A DNA stretch of 13,233 nucleotides from Deltaproteobacteria bacterium. GTDB taxonomy: Bacteria > Desulfobacterota > Desulfobacteria > Desulfobacterales > UBA11574. This document shows positions 6,346 through 13,176 of this stretch, piece by piece. Under the pieces are notes generated by a model, which saw nothing but the letters and a program-made list of their open reading frames with translations, had not been told where the DNA came from and did not search any database. Position numbers and translations under genes: made by a program. Numbering within the stretch: the first letter of the stretch is position 1; the number at the start of each line of letters is the position of its first letter. The DNA is taken from contig JAFCZV010000110.1 of NCBI GenBank assembly GCA_019314155.1, forward strand, positions 1 to 13,233, given 5' to 3'.

Positions 6346-7189
6346 ATGATGAATTCTTTCGGAAACACCACCGCCTTTATTGAACGAACAACCCATTCAC
6401 TTCATAAAAAAAATTGTCGGGATCCCATTTTTTCAGAAGGGATTAAAGATTCGGCAATATCGTCTGCCGTGCTGTTTTTGCTGGGTCTCTATAGCGAAGA
6501 AAAACGATCTGCCCTAAAACCCTGTTTGATTTTAAATAAACGGTCCCTTAAGGTAAAACAACCGGGCGACCTTTGCTGCCCGGGTGGAAGCATATCTTCT
6601 CCGCTTGATTCCATTCTTGCAAAGCTTTTTTGCAAAGCTTTTATACGTACCGGGATCCCCTTTGACACGGTGGCCGCATTGGTCACGGTGGCACAAACAT
6701 CATTCATACGAGGCCCAAAGTCTGGCATTACTTTTTGCCACCTGTTTAAGAGAAAGTGTTGAAGAAATGCGCTTAAACCCTCTGGGTGTGAGGTTTTTGG
6801 GACCTCTTCCGTCACAACAGCTTGTTATGTTTCGGAAGGTGATCTATCCTATGGTTTCTTGGATCGGCCGTCAAAAACGTTTCTTTCCGAACTGGGAGGT
6901 GGAAAGGGTCGTCCACATTCCCTTACAGAATCTTTTGAACCCGTCTCATTATGCACGTTATCGATTGCATATCGGTATGTCGAACAAAAACAACAGCCAT
7001 CCGAGTATGAAAGACTATCTCTGTTTTGTCCATAAGTATCCAGACAGCCATGAAGTGCTTTGGGGCGCAACCTTTCGCATAACAATGGTTTTTCTCGAAA
7101 TCGTCTTTGGATTCAAACCACCGGCCATTGAATCGCTCCCGGTTGTCCACGGATCTCTTGCTGAAAATTATCTTACCGGAAACGGATAA
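6346..7189 (+). pseudogene. Nudix hydrolase (CoA-pyrophosphatase-like), frameshifted by a 13-bp duplication
   Basis: Nudix enzymes cleave nucleoside diphosphates linked to another group. The first frame (6346-6629) encodes a Nudix N-terminal half, with KQPGDLCCPGG at about 71-81, and as given runs to a stop at 6760-6762 (138 residues). The second frame continues with the helix RESVEEMRLNPLGVRFLGPL, the REuxEE part of the Nudix box, to a stop at 7187-7189. Deleting one copy of the 13-bp tandem repeat at 6617-6642 joins them as LDSILAKLLYVPGSPLTRWP, giving about 276 residues with PGG at 79-81 and RESVEEM at 131-137. The insertion between these two parts is longer than in a classic Nudix box. 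The start ATG has only a weak GGGTGA upstream. The gene may be dead, phase-variable or misassembled. It converges with the zinc-ribbon gene, with 18 bp between. Confidence 0.85.
6617..6642 (+). repeat. perfect 13-bp tandem duplication inside the Nudix gene
   Basis: TTGCAAAGCTTTT occurs at 6617-6629 and again at 6630-6642. The length is 3x4+1, so the second copy alone causes the frameshift. The flanking bases differ, so the unit is exactly 13 bp. The unit contains the palindrome AAGCTT, which may favour slippage. Confidence 0.97.
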
Positions 7190-7207
7190 CACCGAATTAA
7201 GTTACCA

Positions 7208-7885
7208 TTACTGCCCGGCCACATCTTGTCCGCAATGTTTGCAGATTTTTGCCCTTTTCTTTATTATCTCAACGCAAAAAGGACATTCTCGGGTAAAATA
7301 TCGTTCATGAATCTTTTGCACGGATTCATCGACCTTTTTCTGAATAATTTCATTGCCGAATCTTACATTCTTAATAGGTTCTATAGCTTCCAGCTCCCCG
7401 ATGTCACCCACCATTTCCGCCGCTTTTAAACGGACGCGTTGGGGCTCGGTTCCATCAAGAAGCATCCTGACCACCGTGACGGCGTCTTTGGATACATAGG
7501 CATCCGTAAGAATGGAAAATCCGCGTTTAATTTTCTCTTTCAGCATTTCTTGCTCGACCAGAACCTGATCGTCAATGATTTGTCCCGTGCCTCCTATGGG
7601 GCTAAATACAGGGATGCATTCAAACTGCTTTGTACCTGGATAGTTCATGCACCGATATGAAGCATTATGCGCATAATTTTCTTCTATGTTTTCCCACCCG
7701 CTGACATACAGCGAACACTCATCATTAAAACATACAAACAGATAAGGGGTTCCCCATCCGAGGCCGTCGCTAAATGTAAAAGGGGGAACTTCCCATATAT
7801 TCATTTCCACGCCGCAGTGAGGGCACGGCGTTTTTTCCTGGGAAAGGATCTTTTCTAAAACTTGTTCTTTGGTTTCAAAAGCCAT
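7208..7885 (-). CDS. double zinc-ribbon protein with HEAT-like middle, function unknown
   Basis: The 225-residue, soluble protein has an N-terminal zinc site (Cys21-x2-Cys24, then Cys52-x4-Cys57) and a C-terminal zinc ribbon (Cys201-x2-Cys204-x10-Cys215-x2-Cys218, of the CPFC...CKHCG type). Between them, residues about 150-185 (RLKAAEMVGDIGELEAIEPI) look like one HEAT-type helical repeat, a common protein-binding module. No catalytic motif is seen. The ATG at 7885 has GGAG (complement of 7894-7897) 8 bp upstream. It appears to be a single-gene transcript running towards the Nudix pseudogene. A role as an adaptor or nucleic-acid binder is only a guess from the domains. Confidence 0.85.
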   Translation of the reverse strand: MAFETKEQVLEKILSQEKTPCPHCGVEMNIWEVPPFTFSDGLGWGTPYLFVCFNDECSLYVSGWENIEENYAHNASYRCMNYPGTKQFECIPVFSPIGGTGQIIDDQVLVEQEMLKEKIKRGFSILTDAYVSKDAVTVVRMLLDGTEPQRVRLKAAEMVGDIGELEAIEPIKNVRFGNEIIQKKVDESVQKIHERYFTRECPFCVEIIKKRAKICKHCGQDVAGQ

Positions 7886-7910
7886 CGATTATTCTCCAAT
7901 ATTTAATTGC

Positions 7911-7946
7911 CTCGTAAAAAGTTAAAACAGCGGCATTTTGTACGAG
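7911..7946. repeat. inverted repeat CTCGTA...TACGAG
   Basis: Six-base perfect arms (7911-7916 and 7941-7946), extended by AAA/TTT with one bulged base, enclose a 24-base loop. It lies just upstream of the zinc-ribbon gene start on the minus strand. It could be a small interspersed repeat or an operator. Confidence 0.4.
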
Positions 7947-8063
7947 AGTTTTGTATCTGTTCTTAAATAAAATTGAGTTGAGTCTACAATAATCATTAGA
8001 TGTACTTTTGCAATATAAAGTTGAACATATGAGTACTTTAAAGGTTTTTCTTCTTGTTCAAAA

Positions 8064-8284
8064 CTAGTTTCCTAAATTCATGGCACATCTAAATCCAACA
8101 TTTAAAAAAGCTTCCCACGGGCATCTAAATCGTTTTAATTTTGGCTGTCTTGCCAATTCCAAAATTGACAACTTTAATATTCTATTCTATTCTTAAAACC
8201 GTCAAGCAAAAACTGTACAAAGTGATAGCGTCTATCGATTTCCCTTGCGAATTTAGTAATATTTACAACCCACTCTCTGCCGAC
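8064..8284 (-). pseudogene. possible remnant of a minus-strand gene (two frames)
   Basis: The frame from 8284 to 8174 reads VGREWVVNITKFAREIDRRY and onward to TAA. The frame from 8186 to 8064 ends WEAFLNVGFRCAMNLGN and TAG. At the junction GAATA is repeated three times on the minus strand; dropping one unit would join the two frames. The NVGFRCA ending recalls the C-terminus of formylglycine-generating-enzyme (SUMF1-type) domains, but the match is short. With free choice of frames a chance match is possible, so this is weak. Confidence 0.25.
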
Positions 8285-8336
8285 TTAATGGCTAAATGCT
8301 TCACCACATAAGATCTCTGCCTACTTTTTGAACATC

Positions 8337-8353
8337 TGGGTAATTTGTATCCA
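8337..8353. promoter_or_regulatory. distal 17-bp dyad, candidate enhancer site for a sigma-54 activator
   Basis: TGGGTAATTTGTATCCA is a near-palindrome (TGGgTA-N5-TATCCA). It matches the proximal dyad at 8378-8394 in 15 of 17 bases. Its centre lies about 170 bp upstream of the predicted start of transcription. Confidence 0.6.
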
Positions 8354-8377
8354 ATTAGTTATTATTAATTTATTGAA

Positions 8378-8394
8378 TGGATATTTTGTATCCA
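8378..8394. promoter_or_regulatory. proximal 17-bp dyad, candidate enhancer site for a sigma-54 activator
   Basis: TGGATATTTTGTATCCA has perfect 6-base arms around 5 bases. It starts 41 bp after the distal copy, close to four helical turns, so dimers on both sites would face the same side. Its centre is about 130 bp upstream of the predicted transcription start, the usual range for sigma-54 activator sites. Confidence 0.65.
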
Positions 8395-8491
8395 GATTCA
8401 TTGAAAACACAAGAGTCTCTTTTTCAATAAAACCAGGATTAATAAATATATTTGTCGAATTTCTAATAAGTTATCTCGCAACGATTGTCCC

Positions 8492-8506
8492 TGGCACGAT
8501 TGTTGC
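8492..8506 (+). promoter_or_regulatory. sigma-54 (RpoN) promoter for the binding-protein/efflux operon
   Basis: The sequence reads TGGCACG-ATTG-TTGC. The GG (8493-8494) and GC (8505-8506) doublets are separated by exactly 10 bases, as sigma-54 requires, and TGGCACG-N4-TTGC is the family consensus. Transcription should start near 8517, giving a leader of about 70 bases before the ATG at 8588. The -12 region overlaps the hairpin at 8500-8524. Confidence 0.78.
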
Positions 8507-8524
8507 CACAATGTGGTACAACAA
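8500..8524 (+). promoter_or_regulatory. hairpin overlapping the -12 region
   Basis: TTGTTG-CCACA and TGTGG-TA-CAACAA form arms of 11 pairs with a two-base bulge around one central base. No T-run follows, so it is not a standard terminator. As DNA it could be an operator that overlaps the sigma-54 promoter. Confidence 0.35.
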
Positions 8525-8587
8525 ATAAAGATAAAAAGTAAGTCTTCTTTGAAGCAAAAACAAGCATATACACCATGGAGAAATAGC

Positions 8588-10315
8588 ATGCAAACGACGA
8601 ATGATAGCTTTAACACCACAAAGATCTTTTTCCGGGGAATCGTTTTAGCATTGGTCATATATGTCGCTCTCGGAACCCCAAATGTTCGAGGAGGCGATGT
8701 ACTCAGGGTAGGCCTTTTGCAGGAACCCAAGACGCTGAACATATGGATGGCAAGTGATAGCTGGTCCCGCAAGGTTTTGGAACAGTTGTATCAACCGCTG
8801 TATATTAGGGAGCCTAAACGTTTAAAACTCGTCCCCTGGCTGGCAAAAGATAATCCTGTCTACGATCCTGTCATGATCTCCTATACCATAAAACTCAGAC
8901 CGGCCAAATGGTCGGACGGCTCCGAGTTAACATCAGAGGATGTGGCCTTTACCGGAAGATTTATCAAAGAGTTTAGGGTGCCTCTTTATTATTCAAATTG
9001 GAGGTTTATAAAAAAAATTGAAACGCCGGACAAGCATACCGTCAGATTTTATTTAAAAGAGCCTAAAGCCATCTTCCTGACCAGAACTCTTACCACTCCC
9101 GTTGTCCAGAAAAAGGAGTGGCTCCAAGTGGCCGCAAATGCCAGAAAGACAGAAAACCCTCTCGGCAACGTGATGGAGTATCCGGTGGAAAGACCCGTTA
9201 GCAGCGGCCCCTTTGTTTTGAATGATTGGAAAGCGAGGGTCTCTCTTTTTCTTGAGAGAAACACGCACTTTTTCGGCAAGGGCCAAACCATAGGCGGTAA
9301 GGTTCTGGGGCCTCATATCGACGGCATCTTATTTAAGATTTTCCGTAACTCTGAAGCCGCTGTTTTCGCCCTTAAAAACAATCGTATCGATATGTTTTGG
9401 TGGAGCATAGCGCCGGAGCATCTTGAGGGACTGCTGAAGGATGAAAATATAGAATTCTATCTCAATGAGAGAAGCGCTCTGCGCTATATTGGATTCAACG
9501 TCAGAAAAAGACCTTTCAGCGATATCAACTTCAGACGAGCTGTCGCCACTTTGATTGACAGAGATTATATCATTACAGAGCTTCTCAATTACAATGCAGT
9601 CAAAATGTACTCCATTGTGCCTCCCGGAAATACCTTCTGGTATAACTCGAATGTCCCTAAGTACGGAGAAGGACTCAGCCGAGAATCACGCCGGCGCAGA
9701 GCCTATGAAATCCTCAAAAGAGCCGGATACACGTGGGAGGTGCCGCCGGTTGACATCAACGGGAACTTGGGAGAAGGGAAAGGAATCATTTTGCCTGACG
9801 GAAGCCTTATGAAAGAATTTACCATTTTGACCCCTACTCCCGACTATGGTCCCCAACGGGCCGCGATCGGCAAGACTATAGTAAGGTGGGTCAAGATAAT
9901 GGGAATCCCTGCACGTGTCAAACCCATGGAGTTTGGCTCCTTGATTCAACAAATCAAAAACCGCCATCAATTTGATCTTTTTGTTCTGGGTTACGGCAAA
10001 CTTTCTTTGGACCCGGATTATCTGAGAACTTTTTTTCATTCCAGAAATGATAAACCAAGTGGCTGGAATATGAGCGGCTACAAGAACCCTTATTACGACA
10101 GGATTTCCGACGAGTCTGCCAGCGCTATGAATATCGAAAGAAGAAAAAAACTGGTTTGGAATATGCAAAATATCATTCTGCGGGATGTCCCATATTACCC
10201 TCTCTATAACCCAAAAATGATTGAGGGCGTTCGTAAAGACAGGTTCAGGGGATGGGTCGAAATGCTTGGCGGAATCGGCAACATGTGGTCATTCTCCCAA
10301 ATAAGGCCAAAATGA
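8588..10315 (+). CDS. periplasmic peptide-type substrate-binding protein (SBP_bac_5 / OppA-DppA family)
   Basis: The 575-residue protein belongs to the large two-lobe binding proteins that capture oligopeptides, nickel chelates or similar ligands for ABC importers. It has an N-terminal signal segment (KIFFRGIVLALVIYVALG, no lipobox Cys), then the family opening VLRVGLLQEPKTLNIWMASD, the middle YTIKLRPAKWSDGSELTSEDVAFT, RYIGFNVRKRPFSDINFRRA, and the closing segment with DVPYYPLYNP. I take the ATG at 8588, which has GGAG (8577-8580) 7 bp upstream. An in-frame GTG at 8513 lies inside the promoter hairpin and would add 25 residues before the signal sequence. No permease or ATPase follows; instead it is 43 bp from a TolC-type gene and preceded by a sigma-54 promoter. 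The ligand is unknown; a role tied to metal or peptide export is only suggested by the neighbours. Confidence 0.92.
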   Translation: MQTTNDSFNTTKIFFRGIVLALVIYVALGTPNVRGGDVLRVGLLQEPKTLNIWMASDSWSRKVLEQLYQPLYIREPKRLKLVPWLAKDNPVYDPVMISYTIKLRPAKWSDGSELTSEDVAFTGRFIKEFRVPLYYSNWRFIKKIETPDKHTVRFYLKEPKAIFLTRTLTTPVVQKKEWLQVAANARKTENPLGNVMEYPVERPVSSGPFVLNDWKARVSLFLERNTHFFGKGQTIGGKVLGPHIDGILFKIFRNSEAAVFALKNNRIDMFWWSIAPEHLEGLLKDENIEFYLNERSALRYIGFNVRKRPFSDINFRRAVATLIDRDYIITELLNYNAVKMYSIVPPGNTFWYNSNVPKYGEGLSRESRRRRAYEILKRAGYTWEVPPVDINGNLGEGKGIILPDGSLMKEFTILTPTPDYGPQRAAIGKTIVRWVKIMGIPARVKPMEFGSLIQQIKNRHQFDLFVLGYGKLSLDPDYLRTFFHSRNDKPSGWNMSGYKNPYYDRISDESASAMNIERRKKLVWNMQNIILRDVPYYPLYNPKMIEGVRKDRFRGWVEMLGGIGNMWSFSQIRPK

Positions 10316-10358
10316 ACGGGTTAAGACTTGCCAAGAGTAAAAGTAAATGGAGGATAAA

Positions 10359-11690
10359 ATGAAAAGACTCACGGTTTTTTTATTAATACAATGTTCACTG
10401 TTTCTATTTCTCAAAATCCCTTTTGTAAAAGCAGCTGACAAGGTTCCTATGGATGCTCCGGAAATGTCGGATTTACAGGAACTTCTCAGAGAGGCCACAG
10501 AAAGAAATCCCGAGATAATTGCCGCCAAAAAAAAATGGCAAAGCGCACAAGACATCATAGGCGCTCGCGGGGCGCTTCCGGATCCGCAGCTTTCCTTTAA
10601 GCAATATGTCGAGAGTGTGGAAACGAGGGTCGGTCCTATAAAAAGGGCTTACGGTTTGAAACAAAAGCTTCCTTTTTATGGGAAAAGGGGTCTTAAGGCA
10701 GAAATAGCAGCAAAAGAAGCAGAGGCCTTGAAGGCGTCCTATGAAACTGTTCGACAGGAAGTTGTCCGTCGTATCAAAATCGCTTATTATGAGCTTTTCT
10801 ATCTATCTATAATTATAGACATTACCGATAACGAAAAGGAAATTCTAAAACGATTCGAACAGATTGCCATGATCAAATATGAAACCGGCAAGGGGAGTCA
10901 GCAGAATATATTAAAGGTCCAGGTGGAAATAAGCAGGTTGGAAGATCGGCTCCTAACTCTGTTGAACAGGAAAAAAACGGCGGAAGCACGGCTCAATGCA
11001 TTGCTGGACAGGCCGTCTGACCATCCGCTGAAAAAGCCCGTACAACCGGAATTTAGAGATTTTTTCTATATCAGACAGCAACTGATTAGAATTGCGCGAG
11101 ATCATCGTCCGGAACTCAAAATCGGGGACGCCTGGATCGAAAAGAGTGATCGGGCACTAACTTTAGCCAAAAAGGATTACTATCCTGATCTGACCATTGG
11201 GGCCAACTATATCGAAATAGATGAAGGGCCGTTGATGTTCAGCGATAATGGTCAAGATGCCTTTAACGTTATGTTCAGCGTAAATGTTCCTATTTGGCGA
11301 AAAAAGATTTCTTCCCAAGTCCAAAGTGCCGCCAAAATGGTCACAGCCCAAAAACACGCGTACAAGAGCATCCTAAATCAGACCTTGTTTGAAATCGAAG
11401 ACAATCTTTTCAAAATTGAGACGGCACGCGAAACATCTAATCTTTACCGGAATGTTCTAATACCTCAAGCCGAACAGTCATTGAAATCGGCCGAAGTAGG
11501 CTACATCACCGGCGTTGTAAATTTTCTCGATCTTCTGGATGCCGAAAGGGTTTTATTAAAAATCCAATTTGGCTATTGGAAATCTTACACTGATTACGTG
11601 AAACGCATTGCAGATATGGAGAGGGCTGTGGGTATTGAACTGCCTGGGTATCTCCCCGCAGAGATACCCCCTGAATTCACGGAGGAATGA
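10359..11690 (+). CDS. TolC/CusC-type outer-membrane efflux protein
   Basis: This 443-residue protein is the outer-membrane channel part of a tripartite efflux pump. It has a signal peptide (KRLTVFLLIQCSLFLFLKIP, cleavage probably after KA near residue 24) and two outer-membrane-efflux repeats rich in long amphipathic helices: about 45-225 with NPEIIAAKKKWQSA, and about 240-430 with HRPELKIGDAWIEKSDRAL and GVVNFLDLLDAERVLL. No lipobox Cys is present after the signal. The ATG at 10359 is preferred because GGAGG (10349-10353) is 5 bp upstream; an ATG at 10347 lies before that site. It is 43 bp after the binding-protein gene and followed by the CusB-type gene, so it probably serves a heavy-metal RND pump. 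Confidence 0.92.
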   Translation: MKRLTVFLLIQCSLFLFLKIPFVKAADKVPMDAPEMSDLQELLREATERNPEIIAAKKKWQSAQDIIGARGALPDPQLSFKQYVESVETRVGPIKRAYGLKQKLPFYGKRGLKAEIAAKEAEALKASYETVRQEVVRRIKIAYYELFYLSIIIDITDNEKEILKRFEQIAMIKYETGKGSQQNILKVQVEISRLEDRLLTLLNRKKTAEARLNALLDRPSDHPLKKPVQPEFRDFFYIRQQLIRIARDHRPELKIGDAWIEKSDRALTLAKKDYYPDLTIGANYIEIDEGPLMFSDNGQDAFNVMFSVNVPIWRKKISSQVQSAAKMVTAQKHAYKSILNQTLFEIEDNLFKIETARETSNLYRNVLIPQAEQSLKSAEVGYITGVVNFLDLLDAERVLLKIQFGYWKSYTDYVKRIADMERAVGIELPGYLPAEIPPEFTEE

Positions 11691-11692
11691 TT

Positions 11693-11731
11693 ATGAAAAA
11701 AGCCTCGATAGAGCTTTTAAGGAGGAAATAA
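11693..11731 (+). CDS. 12-residue minicistron between tolC-like and cusB-like genes
   Basis: ATG at 11693 follows GGAGG (11681-11685) with 7-bp spacing and encodes MKKASIELLRRK, then TAA one base before the next ATG. The strong Shine-Dalgarno of the downstream gene (AGGAGG, 11720-11725) lies inside it, so translating it could gate the adaptor's ribosome site. It may equally be a by-product of the downstream ribosome site. There is no evidence that it is made. Confidence 0.3.
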   Translation: MKKASIELLRRK

Positions 11732-11732
11732 G

Positions 11733-13082
11733 ATGAACCGTTTTATTATGATAGCGTTTATATCCATACTAATCGCCCCTTTGGGAGGGTTGGGTCTCCA
11801 TGTCGGTAATGAACCTATCAGATTACACAGGACTTCCCTTGCAATAAAAGAGGTTTTCGCAGCTGAAAAAGGTTATAAAGCAGGGATGATCCATCCAAAG
11901 ACCGGCAAGAAGATCAAATACTGGACGGCGCCCATGAATCCAACTTTTATTCGTAACGAACCGGGGAAATCCCCTATGGGTATGGAACTGGTCCCTGTTT
12001 TTGAAGAGGAAGGGGAAGAGAAAGTCCCTGCATCCGTTATCCGCATTGATCCGGTAACCGTTCAGAATATGGGCGTACGTATAGCTCGAGTGAAGCGTAA
12101 ACCACTTGTCCGTAACATCCGAGCCTATGGTACGATTGCCTATGACGAGAGGCGCATGAAAGTGGTTTCCGCATGGGTCGGTGGCCGGATAGACAAACTC
12201 TATGTGGATTTCACCGGGGTGGAAGTCAAAAAGGGGGACCCCATGGTCGAGTTATACAGTCCGGCACTGGTTTCCACCCAACAAGAACTTATTCTCGCCC
12301 TTGAAACTAGAGGAAAACTATGGACACTGGGCAACCAGGAGGCCCTTAAATCCGCGAGTCATCTCGTAGAAGCGACCAAGCAACGGCTGCTTCTCTGGGG
12401 TATTACTAAAGATCAGATCGATGAAATAGAAAGGAATAGGGAAGTCAGGACCCACATGACAATTCATGCGCCCATAGGCGGCACAGTGATCGATAAAAAG
12501 GTCTTTGAGGGGCAATATGTTAAAGAGGGTGAAAGGCTTTATACCATTGCCGACCTTTCCACGGTTTGGGTACTGGCAGATGTCTATGAGTATGAGCTGC
12601 CTTGGGTTCGCAATGGCATGCCTGCGGAGATGGGGCTGTCGTACATACCAGGTAAGCGCTTTAAGGGTAAGGTGCTATATGTGTACCCATATATGGATGA
12701 AAAGACCCGGACTGCCAAGTTGCGGCTGGAGTTTAAAAACTTGAGATATAGACTAAAGCCCGGCATGTACGCAAATATCTACCTCAACCCTCGCATACCC
12801 GGAAACAGTCTGGTTATCCCACAAGAAGCGGTAATTGACAGCGGGGTTCGAAAACTGGTCTTCGTCTCCCTTGGTAATGGCAAATTTCAGTCTCGTGAAG
12901 TCAAAATAGGGCTTGAAGGTGCTGAAAATGAATTTCAGGTTCTAAAAGGCCTGCGTGAAGGCGAAGAGATTGTGGTTTCCGCCCAGTTCATGCTGGATTC
13001 AGAGAGTCGCTTGCAGGAAGCTGTTCTCTATACAGCAAAGCTCAGATTCGGATCAGGCCGAAACAATGGAGATGGAAGATAA
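11733..13082 (+). CDS. CusB-type RND efflux periplasmic adaptor with heavy-metal-binding domain
   Basis: This 449-residue membrane-fusion protein links an inner-membrane RND pump to the TolC-like channel. After an N-terminal hydrophobic signal or anchor (1-20), residues about 62-90 form the heavy-metal-binding domain KYWTAPMNPTFIRN then PGKSPMGMELVPVF, with Met68, Met82 and Met84 as likely Cu/Ag-type ligands. Then come the CusB barrel and lipoyl parts (VSAWVGGRIDKLYV, KKGDPMVELYSPALVSTQQE), the helical hairpin, and the beta-barrel (GERLYTIADLSTVWVLADVYEYEL). AGGAGG (11720-11725) sits 7 bp before the ATG. The annotated end (AKLRFGSGRNNGDGR) looks atypical, while the +1 frame continues with an acidic, Met-rich tail to 13149, so a late frameshift is possible. 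The pump gene (cusA-like) is expected downstream. The ion is not decided by sequence; Cu/Ag is the usual one. Confidence 0.93.
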   Translation: MNRFIMIAFISILIAPLGGLGLHVGNEPIRLHRTSLAIKEVFAAEKGYKAGMIHPKTGKKIKYWTAPMNPTFIRNEPGKSPMGMELVPVFEEEGEEKVPASVIRIDPVTVQNMGVRIARVKRKPLVRNIRAYGTIAYDERRMKVVSAWVGGRIDKLYVDFTGVEVKKGDPMVELYSPALVSTQQELILALETRGKLWTLGNQEALKSASHLVEATKQRLLLWGITKDQIDEIERNREVRTHMTIHAPIGGTVIDKKVFEGQYVKEGERLYTIADLSTVWVLADVYEYELPWVRNGMPAEMGLSYIPGKRFKGKVLYVYPYMDEKTRTAKLRLEFKNLRYRLKPGMYANIYLNPRIPGNSLVIPQEAVIDSGVRKLVFVSLGNGKFQSREVKIGLEGAENEFQVLKGLREGEEIVVSAQFMLDSESRLQEAVLYTAKLRFGSGRNNGDGR

Positions 13083-13092
13083 GGAGCTCGAT

Positions 13093-13149
13093 ATGTCGGG
13101 TATCAAAATGGATGATATATCGGAAAACACGAAAACGCATCAAAACTAA
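13093..13149 (+). CDS. short frame after the adaptor: 18-residue peptide or displaced adaptor tail
   Basis: AAGGAG at 13081-13086 precedes an ATG at 13093 that encodes MSGIKMDDISENTKTHQN and a stop. The same frame is open upstream and reads SSDSDQAETMEMEDKELD within the last codons of the adaptor gene. This favours a displaced C-terminal tail of the adaptor over an independent peptide, but either is possible. Confidence 0.3.
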   Translation: MSGIKMDDISENTKTHQN

Positions 13150-13176
13150 ATCTATATAACTGTTGAAATGCTGGTT

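Larger units (their letters stand above)
7886..8336. other. AT-rich intergenic stretch with decayed-looking sequence
   Basis: No intact gene is seen here. It holds an inverted repeat CTCGTA (7911-7916)/TACGAG (7941-7946), an 8-bp inverted repeat AATTTTGG (8137-8144)/CCAAAATT (8159-8166), a triple GAATA repeat on the minus strand around 8180-8194, and two short minus-strand frames that look protein-like (listed separately). The right part leads into the regulatory region upstream of the binding-protein gene. Confidence 0.6.

Noticed and set aside
8137..8166. AATTTTGG/CCAAAATT inverted repeat as a terminator
   Set aside because: AT-rich stem with a 14-base loop and no T-run after it; no gene ends at it on either strand.
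8012..8181. Long inverted repeat AATATAAAGTTG / CAACTTTAATATT as ends of a small mobile element
   Set aside because: The arms differ by an indel, are very AT-rich, and no target duplication or internal structure supports an element.
8064..8190. Diversity-generating retroelement variable gene, because of the GFRCA-like ending
   Set aside because: No reverse transcriptase, template repeat or Avd-like gene is visible in the window, and the match is only a few residues.
8328..8528. Plus-strand 66-residue hydrophobic frame with a TTG start
   Set aside because: It has no ribosome site, is AT-rich (which yields hydrophobic codons by chance), and spans the twin dyads, the sigma-54 promoter and the hairpin, which explain the region better.
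8513..8587. GTG start adding 25 residues to the binding protein
   Set aside because: The codon lies in the promoter hairpin, before the expected transcription start, and would put a charged tail ahead of the signal peptide. The ATG at 8588 has a proper Shine-Dalgarno.
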